Assembly: GCA_961205875.1 (NCBI GenBank)
Contig: OY540817.1
Span: forward strand, 12,931,001-12,995,000
DNA length: 64,000 bases
Direction of reading: 5' to 3'
Origin: Sialis fuliginosa
Taxonomy: Eukaryota > Arthropoda > Insecta > Megaloptera > Sialidae
In this document: piece after piece, positions 1 to 11,774 of the stretch
Numbering within the stretch: the first letter of the stretch is position 1
Layout of the letters: every line of letters starts with the position of its first letter
Notes under the pieces: generated by a model
Told to the model about the DNA's origin: nothing
Database searches by the model: none
The model's input: only the letters and a program-made list of their open reading frames with translations
Translations under genes and position numbers: made by a program

Positions 1-1005
1 GGATAAAATCGAAGGTGGTAAATCAGATATTTAGAAATAATTAAATATATCTAAAATTTTACCCATAAATGGGGAACAACTATTATTTTTCCAAAAAAGA
101 TCAATAATTAAATATCATTTTTATTACATATCTTGTATTACTAAAAATTTATTTTATGATGGTTAACTAATATTTTAATTAAATATTAATTTTAATTAAA
201 TATATCTAAAATATAAAGTAAAAAATTGTTTTTGCGTTATGAAGTTTTTATTTTCATTAAAAATAAAATATAAAATTATATTAATGTTTTTTTTTTTTTT
301 TACAAAAATACTGTTATTTGAGAATCTCTTATACCCGGTCTCACTACTCAAACTTATTTCTGTCCCTTATCTATGTAAGTGTTCCTTAGTCTAAAGTTGA
401 ACCTAATTTTTACGTCGATCTCACAGGTCTATCTTATCATCAAGGTAATTAAACCTTGGTTTATGTCAATATAATTAATTTTGGATATAAATTGTCCATT
501 TGATCATCCAAAAAATATTCAGTAATACACAGAAATGTCACAAGCGATAAAAGAGAGGAGCAAGTTATACGCAAAAAGAGCAATTATTATTAATACCTAT
601 ATTAAATATATAAAATTTCAAAGTATTATAATTTTTGTTCTTTTTTATTTTAGTTTTAAAAAATACTACTAACATGTCGTATAAATATTCAAGTCTATTT
701 TTCAAACGAGTTATAAAAGCATACACTGGAGGTTTTGTTAAACGAAACAGTTTTAAAAAGGTTAATTTTGATTTGAAAATGGTTATAGGTATCTATAATA
801 ATTTGGCTTGAAATGCCATAAACTATTATACCTATGATATCTGCATCATTGCCATCAATAATTTTATCAAAAATGTTTACAATATTCATTTTTGTGTACA
901 GATTTCAGGTTAAGTGGAACTAAAGTATCACTTTGACTAGGACTTAAATTTAGGTAATACTTAACGACTTAAGGAACACAATAGTAGAATGTAGAAATAA
1001 AATTA
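1..1005. other. AT-rich intergenic, no gene recognised
   Basis: Homopolymer and TAAAT-rich sequence with duplicated 'ttttaattaaatat' near 170-205. The only open frames are short, low-complexity and unconvincing. Confidence 0.6.
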
Positions 1006-1118
1006 AAAATTCCGGCGGGGTCCGGCCGGAATTTTCTAGTTCCGGCCGGAACCGGAACCGGAATAAAATCGTAAATTCCGGCCGGAATTCCGGCCGGACC
1101 GGAATTCCGGTACACCCC
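1006..1118. repeat. GC-rich cluster of ttccggccggaa palindromes
   Basis: About 110 bases with repeated and mirrored 'ttccgg/ccggaa' units, ending in 'accggaattccggtacacccct'. Read on the other strand this begins 'aggggtgtaccgg', the style of hAT-superfamily transposon ends with sub-terminal repeats. Only this end is seen. Confidence 0.5.
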
Positions 1119-1405
1119 TAATTATTATATTATCATAGCATCTGCTTTACATTGTTTCAAATGTTACGATTCTTTATTTTATATATGTTGTATCGTAGTA
1201 CTTATCATTTCGTAATCATTGGCAAGTGTCCATCACTGGGTACTCATTACTAGTTTTATTTTATTCAATGTTAAAGAAAAAATGAAAACAAAATAAAAGG
1301 CTGTTAGTAAAAAATGAAACTATATTTCCAAACTTTGGTAATTAAATTGATTTAAAAATTGTTTTATTATTAGTTACATAAGTTCAAGAGAATTACAAAA
1401 ACGAA
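1119..1405 (+). repeat. Truncated third copy of the ATAAGGTACTGG element
   Basis: Resembles the 3' half of the element at 18806-19301: shared 'attatattatcatagca', 'gcaagtg.tcatcactg', 'tttggtaattaaatt.att' and 'agttacaaaaa'. It lacks both terminal inverted repeats and starts where the GC-rich repeat ends. Confidence 0.6.
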
Positions 1406-2950
1406 GCCCAATTTTCTCATTTGGTATGTGAATTTAGCAATTTTCATTTCTAAATTCTAAACGGCATATATTTGAATAATTTTTAAATTTTTTGTGTCAA
1501 AAAAAAACTTCACAAAATAAAAGGTTAGTCGTAAGTTTTTTTCTGTACGGTTGATATAAAAAATAAAATTTAATAAGTATGGTAAAATATTCACAAAATA
1601 TACAACACATACAAGATAAAATATAGTTTATTTTTTTTACAAGATCCACTAATTTAAAATTGATATTTCGATGATCTCATAAACGACATTTAAGATTCAA
1701 ATACAACCTGTAGGTACATTTATTTAATTGTTAATATATTTATCAATGTCGGTTTCTACACATAGTAATAACATCTGACATTTCTATTATATTTCCGCCA
1801 TAGATTAAGACAAATCAAAATTGATGTCTCACAATATTGTTGTATCAATCACTACAGATAATAATTTGTAATAATAATAATAATAATAAGAAATATCTAT
1901 TTATAAAAATGACACATGAAATAAAAATTCTCCGACTTGGGTCGTTTTAAAGATTTAAAAACAATTATGAAACTTATACAAACACAAACAAAAAACTAAT
2001 ATAGCTTTTTTCTATAATTACAAACCCATAAAATGTATACTTAAGATTTAATGTGAACATTTAGACCAAAAATCGGAATATTAATTAAGCAAAATATTTC
2101 ATTATAAATAATGAAATCCCCTCATTTTGCAAATGGTTCGGACATTTGTAGTTATTAAGTATAGTTTGGACTCTAAGCTTTGGTATATAATTTATTGTGC
2201 ATAACTTATTTGAGCTGAGTATAGACCAGTAGTATTCAATAAAAGTTTTAATAGATTTTATAGGTACCATTTTTAAATATATACTATATATAAATATTAG
2301 AATGCACAATACAAAATTGTTAAAATACTTCAAGTTTTTTTTTAAATTGGACCATTACGCTTTACGGTTATTTAATCGGAAAATAGAACTTATAAGTAGT
2401 TGAAATGGAATATCAATCGTTTTTGTTTTCTGAAAAATTCTTAAATTATTGGTATGTCTTCAGCGGTGAAAATCGAAACTAACGTTGTTTAGTAAACAAT
2501 TAAATTAGGTAGTGATTAATATAATGAAAATAAGTATAGTTAATTCTTCAAAACAATTAAACACGTTTTTCAAACTAACATCTGACAGCTGACCCGATAG
2601 GAATAGTTCCTTTTTTCACTACACCGTGGCATACGATCAAAGACACATACCAATAATGCAATTTAATTTATTCGAATACCAACGTTTCAGAAGTTCTGAT
2701 TTAGTCTTATAACTTACGGACCTTACTACTGGACCTTTGAACCAGGATTTGATTATCTGTGCATCATTTTAATTATCATAGTCATAATGACAGCTTTAGT
2801 AATATCTGAATGTTCATAAAAAACATTAACGTGTATTATATCGAATGTCAGTATTGTTTTAATTGTTGCTTCTATTCTTTTGTTTCAATCAATGAAATTA
2901 AATATCACTGTTTTTTTCATTTGTAGATATGTATTATTCCTTACTTATAA
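1406..2950. other. AT-rich intergenic, nothing recognised
   Basis: Low-complexity AT sequence with a short (taa)n run near 1870-1890; no coding or repeat structure that I can support. Confidence 0.5.
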
Positions 2951-3175
2951 TATTAAAGATTTTGGAGCATTTATGATCTCGCAAGAAAAATTTGGACCCC
3001 CTCGTTGTCTTTTGATCGTCAATTGTTTATTTTATTTTCAACAATAAAGAACAAAAATTATATGTACTTTTAGTCCAGATACGTTTTTGTTAAGTAATTT
3101 AGGTCTTAATTAGTTATTATTACAATAATAATTTGTACTTAATTCAACTATATTTATCAAAAATTCTAAACAATA

Positions 3176-3217
3176 AATCCGCAGTCCACGCTAGCGAAGC
3201 CGCGGGTACAGCTAGTT
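3176..3217 (+). repeat. 3' end of a lepidopteran interspersed repeat
   Basis: 'cacgctagcgaagccgcggg' then 'tacagctagtt', a tail typical of abundant lepidopteran repeats. The body upstream (from about 2950) is too diverged to bound. Confidence 0.5.
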
Positions 3218-3495
3218 AAATATAAAGCCAGTAAAAATAACACTACTAAACCACAAATGACATGGATGACTGTGGGGATTAGTATGTGCCCTGGGTCGCC
3301 CTGAGGCTATCATAGCAGGATGTAATAATTATCTCCCATTCAATCAAATATAATGTAGTCCTTAGTTCTCACATTAGGTCATAATAATTTTTCAGGGATT
3401 CTCTTCCCCGGATAAAAACAAAAAAGGTCGTTAGATACTAATTAATCACTGGTAAACAGAAATTTAAAAGTATTTTAATCTATGCTAAATATGTT

Positions 3496-3544
3496 TCACG
3501 GACCACCAGCTAAAGTTCAGCGGTCCCTAATTTAAGAACCACTG
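3496..3544 (-). repeat. hAT transposon terminal fragment
   Basis: On the minus strand it begins CAGTGGTTCTTAAATTAG and continues to 'tggtggtccgtgaa', the classic hAT-end layout. The partner end is not found. Confidence 0.5.
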
Positions 3545-4029
3545 CATTAGGTTTTACATTTAATTTAGGAACCATATCCTTCATGTAAAACTATTTTCTT
3601 ACAGTAACTATTATAATATATGTATGTACTTACATTAGATGCATGTATGTGATCAATTATTATTATAGATGTATTCTTGAAATTACTCATCCTGATATTA
3701 AAATAATTATAATTGAATAAAAGGTCACTTGTAGATCATTTGTAAATGTTAATTACTTGAATATAAACAAACCAGTTTATGTAAAGTAAAATTTAAAACA
3801 AAGTACCTTGTTCGATTTAAAAATCAGTGTTCTTGATAAACATAAAAAATATCTTGATTACTTGCTACAAAATATTTAAAATACAAAGTTGTATACATAC
3901 TTATATATCTATTATTAATTAAGGCTATGACGACAGTGTATTATATGATTTGCATAAAAGAATTATTTTTAAGTCGAAGTAAAAGGTATATATTTTAACA
4001 ATGCGACAGAAATTAAAAGCTACCTTAAG

Positions 4030-4400
4030 GCCTAAACACATGACGTTTTTTTGAGGAAGTGCGTTTTATGAACGCGCGTTAACAGCACCGAAAAATTCCA
4101 CAGAGCAGATTATTTACGTTTGTATCGCATATAAAAACATGCGCTAGCATCGATATAAACGCGCGTTTTTATCGCGTTTTTTACAGCGCATTTGCATTGA
4201 TACAAACGCGTACATCGCGTCTCAGTGCCGAAGAAAAGGTGGAGGATTTTAACGTTTTCTTATAATAAGTAACAAAGCGTACGCAATAATGTGTTCTCGA
4301 CCGACGCCATCGTCGACTACTATACTATTGACGAGTTTCTGCCCAAAAACGCAGTTGTTAAGCGTATTTTTATCGATGTTTCTGCGCGTTTATTATGTAT
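4030..4400. repeat. CpG-rich island with repeated acgcgcgtt units
   Basis: Many 'acgcgcgtt', 'aaacgcgcgttt' and 'tcgcg' motifs in otherwise about 25% GC sequence, starting at 'aaggcctaaacacatgacg'. Looks like a non-autonomous transposon of unknown family rather than a gene; no open frame spans it. Confidence 0.4.
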
Positions 4401-5859
4401 TAATATGTTCTAATTTTATAAATAGATTATTGTTTTAAATATTTTTATAATCAACTGTATATCACAAATGTCGAGAGTAATGTAGAATTATATATTTTAA
4501 GTCACCTTAATTTATATATTCAAAAATATCTAAAACATATATGTATAATAAATATGTTAGTTTTAATAATGCTTGAACAATTATTTATTTACTTTATGAT
4601 ATACTAAGCTCTTTTACACTTAATAACGGTTGTAATAGAATTAAAAATTTCATAATATATTTTTTATTTCAATGCCTTTTTGCTTCATTAGTTATAATAG
4701 TGAATTAATATTGTGATATATTTTTAATCGAATGATGTAATAATAATATTTTTATAATATGTCAAATGAATTTTATATTTATTTAGCGATTTATTTTGCA
4801 ATAAATTATAATGGTAATGGATAGTACAACATGTAATTTCAAAACTCATTTTTATTAGTAACGCAACCCTATACTGATAAATATTATAAACGTGTATAGA
4901 TATATTATATATTAAAAAACACTTAAAAATATTTATTGAATGTATTACGGAACAAAATTACTATAAGTAAACATTTTATGATATTTAAACCATCTATAAA
5001 AACTACTTTGAAATGCCTATAATCACCATAAAATTATGAAAACGATTAAATTTATTCTTATTTATTTAATTAAATAAAAATGATCGATTACAACATTTTA
5101 AATAGTTTTATGAAAATAAAATAAATAATATATTATAACATAGATATAGCGAATAAATACGTTTTACTTAGCATATTCTTTCCACACATTTTAAAATTCA
5201 AAAGCTTATTCAAAAAAACCCTTTGATACCCTTAACATTAATTTTTAATGGTAAGCATGTGTCAAACTCAAGTAATACCTAAATAAATATTTAATTTGTG
5301 TTTTTGAACAATTACTAGAAAAAAATTTACATAGCTTATCTTAAATAACTAACATATCAAGTACCATGACATTTTCAATATAAAAAACCCTGTAGTTTTC
5401 ATAGAACAATGTTTATAAACACGTTTGTACAACAAGCGTGAATACAAATTCTAAACTTATTTATTGTTCGCCATCAATTAATACATTATACATCGGTTAG
5501 ACTGTGATTGTACAATGCAATATGTTCTCTATCGTAACAAGTTAATACTCTATTGGAAATCAACCTAATAACTTATAGTAGAACTGCAGTTAGGTCGTGT
5601 TTATCTAACATATTTATTATAAATTTATTATGTATTATGTTTACTATAAAACGATTAGGTTTTGTAGCGAACTATTTACCATGAACTGCTATGTTCTGTA
5701 GTTATTATTAATAGAGTATCAACACAATTGTTAAAAATTTTAACTGTTTGTTTTATAGGAATTAATATTGATTCGAATTAAATTTATAGTTTGTATTAGG
5801 TATAACTTATTGACAGTATTTATCAGCTTATTGAATAGTTTAAAAATTACTAAAACTAC
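4401..5859. other. AT-rich intergenic, nothing recognised
   Basis: Very AT-rich; no supported coding potential, inverted repeat or RNA gene. Confidence 0.5.
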
Positions 5860-6020
5860 GAATAAGTGACTATTCACTACTTGAATTACTGAACAGTCGC
5901 TTTTTAAAAGGTTTTTATTTAATTTATTTTTTATGTCGAAAACCGGAGGAATCTAAAAAAAACATTCATTATTTAATAAAGTTAAATAAATAAGAAAATG
6001 ATAATAATCATTCATAATCT
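5860..6020 (+). repeat. Dispersed repeat, copy 1 (partner at 13560-13740)
   Basis: Shares 'attcacta.ttgaatta.tgaacagt', 'aaa.tttttatttaa' and 'tttaataa..ttaaataaata' in order with 13560-13740. A similar 'ttcaattagtgaaa' motif lies at 6299-6313. Confidence 0.5.
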
Positions 6021-6471
6021 AACGTCAATGTCAATTATGAATATATCAATTATCATGGCCTAATTTAGGTATAAAAGAATCAAAATTAATGAAAAACGTT
6101 TATTGCAAACACACTAAAAATTATTTTTGAATAGATTTATCAAGCTTTGTATAAATAAAATTATCTGATTTATTATTAAAAACTCACTCAAGACATTTGA
6201 TTCATATACATTGACAAATCGAAGTAAGAATAAATGCCGTAATGTCGCCACTTTCGATTCGGAATCACTACTATTTTAGTGAAATTTAAAGTGACTTATT
6301 CAATTAGTGAAATAAGTACAAATTCAGTTTTAGAGAGCATATTATTTGCAATAATAGAAATAAGTGGGATAAATGACATAGATAAATTTAATTATTTTAT
6401 TTCAATATCAACCTCTGTAAAATATAAAAGCAATTTTCATTTTTGCACATCTCCATTTGCCATTATAACAG

Positions 6472-6654
6472 TACACTGGCACCCGAATTGAACGTGAACG
6501 GGCACTGTTTAATTTGCACCGATCACGTCTCTTCGAGTTACTCCAGTTAGAAAACAATTTCAACACGCTGCTCATCAAACGCACCGCCCGCCTAGACAAC
6601 CGTGAGAAGTCGTCCGTCAAAACTACTCAATACTCGCTTTATTATGTATGGTAG
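6472..6654 (+). other. Candidate orphan coding exon
   Basis: A GC-richer block (about 45-50% against about 25% around it) after a pyrimidine-rich tract and AG (6470-6471). It reads TGTRIERERALFNLHRSRLF and then a Leu/Glu/Arg-rich, coiled-coil-like stretch to LDNREKSS before a stop at 6652. A possible donor CC|gtgaga is at 6601/6602. I recognise no family. The opposite strand is also open (6408-6620), so this may be a decayed gene piece or a non-coding conserved block. Confidence 0.25.
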
Positions 6655-6717
6655 TACTGGTTCGGATAAATTTACATTTCAGTCACAAACGAGTAATTCC
6701 TAAGAACAAAAAGTATA

Positions 6718-7034
6718 ATGTCCGGTATTATAAAGGAGCTAGCAGTTACTTTCAAATGGGGTATTAATTCTGTACTAGTATCTATGGATTAGCTATGGAA
6801 TTTAGAGCAGTGACACTTCAACTAATTGTAACACAGTTGGCATCTTTCACCGTACAAAATAATTTTCATAACATCACCACTGTTTTAATACCATTGGTAT
6901 TTACCTACAACGCGTGCGCGAAACTTGTCAAAGTCATCAACAAACTCCAAAAGAACTGTCATATAAGTTTGATATCTCATTTGAAAGTGCTTGTTAGCTA
7001 CCAAATTTGCTAGCACCTTTATAATACCGGACAT
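6718..7034. mobile_element. MITE with ATGTCCGGTATTATAAAGG ends
   Basis: Inverted ends of about 26 bp: ATGTCCGGTATTATAAAGG plus AGCTAGCA at the left against the same with one mismatch on the minus strand at the right. 317 bp; the inner 'ctttcaaatg' also pairs. The 72-codon open frame inside is not protein-like. Superfamily unknown. Confidence 0.75.
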
Positions 7035-9194
7035 AAAACTTATAAATAGGTATACAATATTTTATTATTACCTATATGTTTCGATATTAAATTAAATAAA
7101 TATGTGTTTAGTTGCTATTGATTCATATAAATAAAATATAAAATACAAAAACAAATATTACAAATAGATGGCCAACTATAATATAACTGATTAAATTAGC
7201 CTAGGCTTGGATAGAGAACCTATGCATAGTGTGCGAGTTATAATTTATAATATGATGTATATTAATTTTCTAGTATTGTCTAAATTGCATAGAGCACTTC
7301 ATCGAAGGGCTAAGGTCGGTCCAGATCCAGTTTATCTGTGGGTCGATGAACTGACCCAGGTCTAGTGTGAGTTCAGGACTGTACTCATCATTAAAAACCC
7401 TCCGAAATATTTACCCCCATATTAAATTTTAAACATAAAGTAAAATTACTTCTCAAAATAAAGAAGTTTTTATAGATATACTTCAGAGCTATAATATAGA
7501 TACTTAAGAACTTTAACAAACACAAGTATTTGTAGTTATAATTTAATACTTTTCCATAAGAATTACTTTGTTCTTGATCTTAGAAAAGTACTTGCATATT
7601 AGTTTTAATTTTTTTATTCAAAACAAAAAAAAATAATACATGTTTATTGTTTCCTGATAATAATATTACACTAATGAAGTATTTTAGTATCTGAATGGGG
7701 AAAACTATATTTTCTAAAAATATTCTGACACTTCGTTTTTTAAGATGAGATATTTTTATTATATGAAATAGCTTAATGCGGCCCCGTATGAACCATAGCA
7801 CCTCTCTTATATGATTATACCTACACCTGTATTGTTCATAAATTACTTTACGTGTAGAAAGACTCTTTAGTTAATTTTCTTCATTTTTATTTTTGATGCT
7901 CTAGTATTTTCGGTTGTATATTAGATTTTAAATTACAACGAAACCTGTTATGCAGTAAATTATTTTTTATTAATGAAGCTATTAGGAAATGGGCTAACTT
8001 AATAATAGATATTTTGGAAAGATATTACAAATGTATAATTTAATCAATAAATGACTCATTTAGAAACCAAAACAACTGATTATCTTTGCCTTTAAGACAA
8101 CTTAAATGAAATATTAAATAAATTAACTTATAAATAATAATTAAAAGACATATTATTTCACTAGAATTTCCCTGCTCTAAAAACGTAATCACCTTATATC
8201 CGCCTCAGCAGTAATTACTGTTTGATTACGTCAACATCAAATTGCCATTGATTATCCCTATTATTTTTATATTTTTACTTCCATGTTCCGAAGGAAATGG
8301 AAGTATTGTAATACCGTTGAAAACAACAAAAAACAAAATTCCCAGTTGTTCTTCTGATCCATAATGTATATATGTACGTATACCAATACCAACCACTTGC
8401 AAGGCCATCACACAAATATGTTACTAATAAAATTAATTTCATGGAATCACACTACATATTTTATACAATTAATCGTCTAATCACATACTTTACCTGCACG
8501 CATTGTGAAATTCTAAACACATATTATGAAGGTAAACACCAGTGTATTTCAAACATTTTAATAAGTACCTAAGAAAATGATATTTTACTTAACACTACTC
8601 TTAATTAGTGATATTATTTTCTTTCTTTTTTATCACTGAACTTCTAATATAATATTCAACCTCAATTGAATATGTTTTTTTTATGTATATTAGATTTAAG
8701 AACTTCTTTTTATTAAACGTTAAGAATACCTCATATTTTTTCTTGATATAACGAAAATCCTAGCGTCTTATCATGAAATAAAGACAATTTATTACGAAAA
8801 TATATATTTAATTCTACAAAACTTCAAATTAAAAAATTGATATATTAATTATTGTAATTTCATATCAAAGGCACAATGAGTAACAACTTTATACTTTCAT
8901 CGATAGGGGTATCACAACTTTTAGAGTCATGAATAAAAAAACAGCGATTTCAGGTACTGAAAACAAAAATTCACCATTTGGGCTTCGAAAAAATCATAAC
9001 CATCATTTCCGCAAGTTATCAAATTAAGACCGAACTATCAGTAATTTTGATTGACATGTCTTTTTCGACATTTAAAAATATAAGCCATTATGATAGTTAA
9101 ATTTAGAATCCTGTAGAATAGTTTTTTTAATTATTATTATTTTTGAAAACGCTGTAGCTTGGGATTGGGAATAGAACAAGGTTAGGTAGTAGCA
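7035..9194. other. AT-rich intergenic, nothing recognised
   Basis: No supported gene. Short frames here are AT-driven. A slightly GC-richer patch (7310-7385) has no clear motif. Confidence 0.5.
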
Positions 9195-9300
9195 ACTAGT
9201 ACGGATCTATCACAGAAGGAGTAAGGTCGTGACTCGAACCCACGTCCCGTGGTTCCGGACTGACATTAACCGTCTTAGTGTTTCCTCAGCACTGTTCTAC
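9195..9300 (-). repeat. tRNA-derived SINE fragment
   Basis: On the minus strand 'aagacggttaatgtcagtcc' is followed by 'gggacgtgggttcgagtcac', resembling a tRNA with a Pol III B box (GGTTCGAGTCA, at about 9230-9241), then 'ctccttctgtga'. No cloverleaf closes, so it is not a working tRNA. Confidence 0.5.
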
Positions 9301-9505
9301 TTATTTTAAGTAACCATTGCGTGCATCTGCCAGGGTCATTGTTTTTTTATTATTTCAGTATTTATTTTAACCATAATTTTAATACCAACTTAAAAACAGA
9401 ACTTTAGTTTTGTGTACTTTATTCATATAGTATCTGTATTAATTCGAGAAATACGTAAAATAAATGGTAATTCATAATTTTGTTAAGAAAATGAGTACTT
9501 CAAAC

Positions 9506-10074
9506 CAGGAACTTTAACTGGAATTTATTTATGGTTCGAGTTCGGTTCGGGTTTAAATGTAAATGTAGGTTCGGGTTCGGGTTTGAGTTCAATATGGTGA
9601 AACTATTTGGGTTCAAAAACCGTTACTTTTTAAAGATTCAGGTTCGGGTTCGGGTTCACGTTTGTAATAGAAAAAAAATATTTTGTTCAAAAAAAACATA
9701 TATAATCAACAAATAAAACATTTCCTGAAGAAAAAAACATGAATATCCATTAAAATGTGGCTAAAAAAGAACAAAAATTTAAATTACACTTTAAAGATTG
9801 AAATCTCTACTTTTCAGATTTTTTTACAAATTGAAATAAAATAGAATTAAAAAATAAAGTAAAAAATATGTAAATTTTAATAGTGGACTTGATAACTCAC
9901 ATCATACCATAAAATTGAAACAGATTTCCAGTAAGTACATTTTATAATCTCTTTTAAAAATCATTGAAAAAAAAATTTATTGAACCTTTTAAAAAAGGTT
10001 CGAATTCAGGTTAATGAAAAATACGGGGATTTTCGGGTTTCGGTTTCTGGTTCAAGTTCAGGTTCAACTCCCTG
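9506..10074. mobile_element. Non-autonomous hAT element with 8-bp target duplication
   Basis: Flanked by perfect direct repeats CTTCAAAC (9498-9505 and 10075-10082). Ends are CAGGAACTTTAAC and, inverted, CAGGGAGTTGAACC. Both sub-terminal zones carry degenerate arrays of GGTTCGGG (9532-9662 and about 9997-10065). No transposase frame. Confidence 0.85.
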
Positions 10075-10194
10075 CTTCAAACTTTAAACTCGCTATATTA
10101 TCTAAATATAAGATTAGGTATTTATCGAAATATTCAATATGAATGCGCAATTAAAATTAAATAAAGATTAAACCAAAAAAAAAAAATTTATAAC

Positions 10195-10361
10195 AATGGT
10201 GACACGTTGATATGAATGACCTCGTGAATACTGCTAATTCACTCACGGTCACTACGTGAGTTGTATATTCGTGAACAGCTCGCGCGCTCTCATTGCGTAG
10301 GCGGGGCGAATCACACCCGCACGACCAACTTAATTAATATTTTCTACGAATTGTTCGCGCG

Positions 10362-10393
<32 letters not shown>
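10195..10393. promoter_or_regulatory. GC-rich island ending in CT and CA repeats
   Basis: 'ctcacggtcactacgtgag', 'gctcgcgcgctctcattgcg' and 'gttcgcgcgtctctctctc' lead into a (CA) run at 10371-10393. The CT/GA tract is like GAGA-factor sites at insect promoters. Could be a distal promoter, a non-coding first exon or an enhancer; inference from composition. Confidence 0.3.
10371..10393. repeat. (CA)n microsatellite
   Basis: Uninterrupted CA dinucleotides. Confidence 0.95.
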
Positions 10394-10699
10394 GTACTTT
10401 GATGCTGTGGGAAAATACCAGTATCTCATTATGGGTAATATAATGCACGCATCAAATGAAACATTGTAGATACATTAAGGTACATTTGTTTACATATGTA
10501 TATGATGCTGATATGTAGGATAGGAAAGAGAAGGAAAGGTATAAGTATAAGCCAATAGTAAATAATAAAATCTTTATTTACCAAACAGTTTATTTTTATA
10601 GTAAATTTCATCGTGATATTTTTCTGTATTTATGAAAATATTGCTGAAAAAATATTTCTTAATTTTAAAAACATTTATCGTTTCGTACCTTTTTAAGTA

Positions 10700-10912
10700 A
10701 TATTAATATTTTTATATACTTTCCCTCAAAAATACATATTATCCCTTAAAAACGGTGCAAATATATGGACCCCCCCCCCCAATATTCAGTGTTCTTAAAA
10801 AAACGTATGATTTGAGAAAACATCAGTTCAAAATACCTTTATAAAATTTAACTCATATTTTCTTATTCCACCTCCCTCCGAAAATTTTTCTTACTACGCT
10901 ACTGTCCAGAAT
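10700..10912. repeat. Decayed hAT-like fragment with C11 run
   Basis: Contains a run of C at 10770-10780. On the minus strand the end reads 'ggacagtagcgtagtaag' then 'ttttcggagggagg', like degraded CAGTGGCGTAG-type hAT ends followed by a G-rich stretch. Confidence 0.4.
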
Positions 10913-11590
10913 AATATGACTTGTAGAAAAAACATACATAAATACATAAAATAATTTTAATAATAATTATTATAATAATAAAATTAAACTTAAGACAATA
11001 ATTACAAACTGTAGAATACCGTTTCTTTCTCAATAACAATACACCACATTTATTAGTGTTTACTAATATATACGCCGCATTAACAACTCCAGATCTTTCT
11101 GAGAAACAAAGCGATAGATTTAATGAATATACGCCGCGTGTTTATGACACAAAAACGTGTGCATGAATGAACGCTCTTGTTTATTTCAAGTGTCGTTTTT
11201 GTAACAATTAACTTTGCACTGGAATTAGTTTGAAACTGTGAATGGGTAGGAAAATATAATGTATAATTAGTGTACATATGTTATTATGACATGTACTGAT
11301 TGTAAATGTTGAAAATTTAGTTAGAAGGCTTTGTGAAAATCATGTTTATGGAGCGGTTGAAAAATCATAAAAAACGAAAAGTTTGGATACACGTACTATA
11401 TACACCTTAAAATTAAGTTACATACTCCAATTTCTTCTTTTGCTTATGTTTTTTTGCAAATGTAAATTAAAATTATTTTTTTACTTAAAAATAGTAACCA
11501 ATAAGACAAACTCTCAACAATTAAACAAGAACTGTGAATTTCTTAAATTTAATAGTTAGGCACTTAAAAATAGAGACAATAATTAATAGG
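10913..11590. other. AT-rich intergenic, nothing recognised
   Basis: No supported feature; a repeated 'acgccgc' appears at 11071 and 11132. Confidence 0.4.
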
Positions 11591-11774
11591 CAATAGCGTC
11601 GCTAAAAAAAATTGATAGGTTTCATTTTTTGCATATAAAGCGAGAGTCAAATAAAAAAATTAGGTCCAAAAAATCAAATGGTTTGATTTTTTTTACACAT
11701 TTAAGCCCCTAAAAATAAATAACCGATAGAAATTATATTAATAAACTGTCGTTTTCGAATTAGCGACGCCACTG
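11591..11774. mobile_element. Short hAT-type MITE (CAGTGGCGTCGCTAA ends)
   Basis: Left CAATAGCGTCGCTAA; right end inverted CAGTGGCGTCGCTAA; 184 bp. No clear target duplication, so it is old. Confidence 0.65.

Noticed and set aside
9225-9300. Working tRNA on the minus strand
   Set aside because: A B-box-like motif is present, but the acceptor stem and anticodon arm do not close; better read as a SINE.
10770-10780. C-runs here and at 54052-54064 as sequencing gaps
   Set aside because: Both lie inside recognisable repeat remnants that normally contain G/C runs; length may be uncertain, but they are not gaps.
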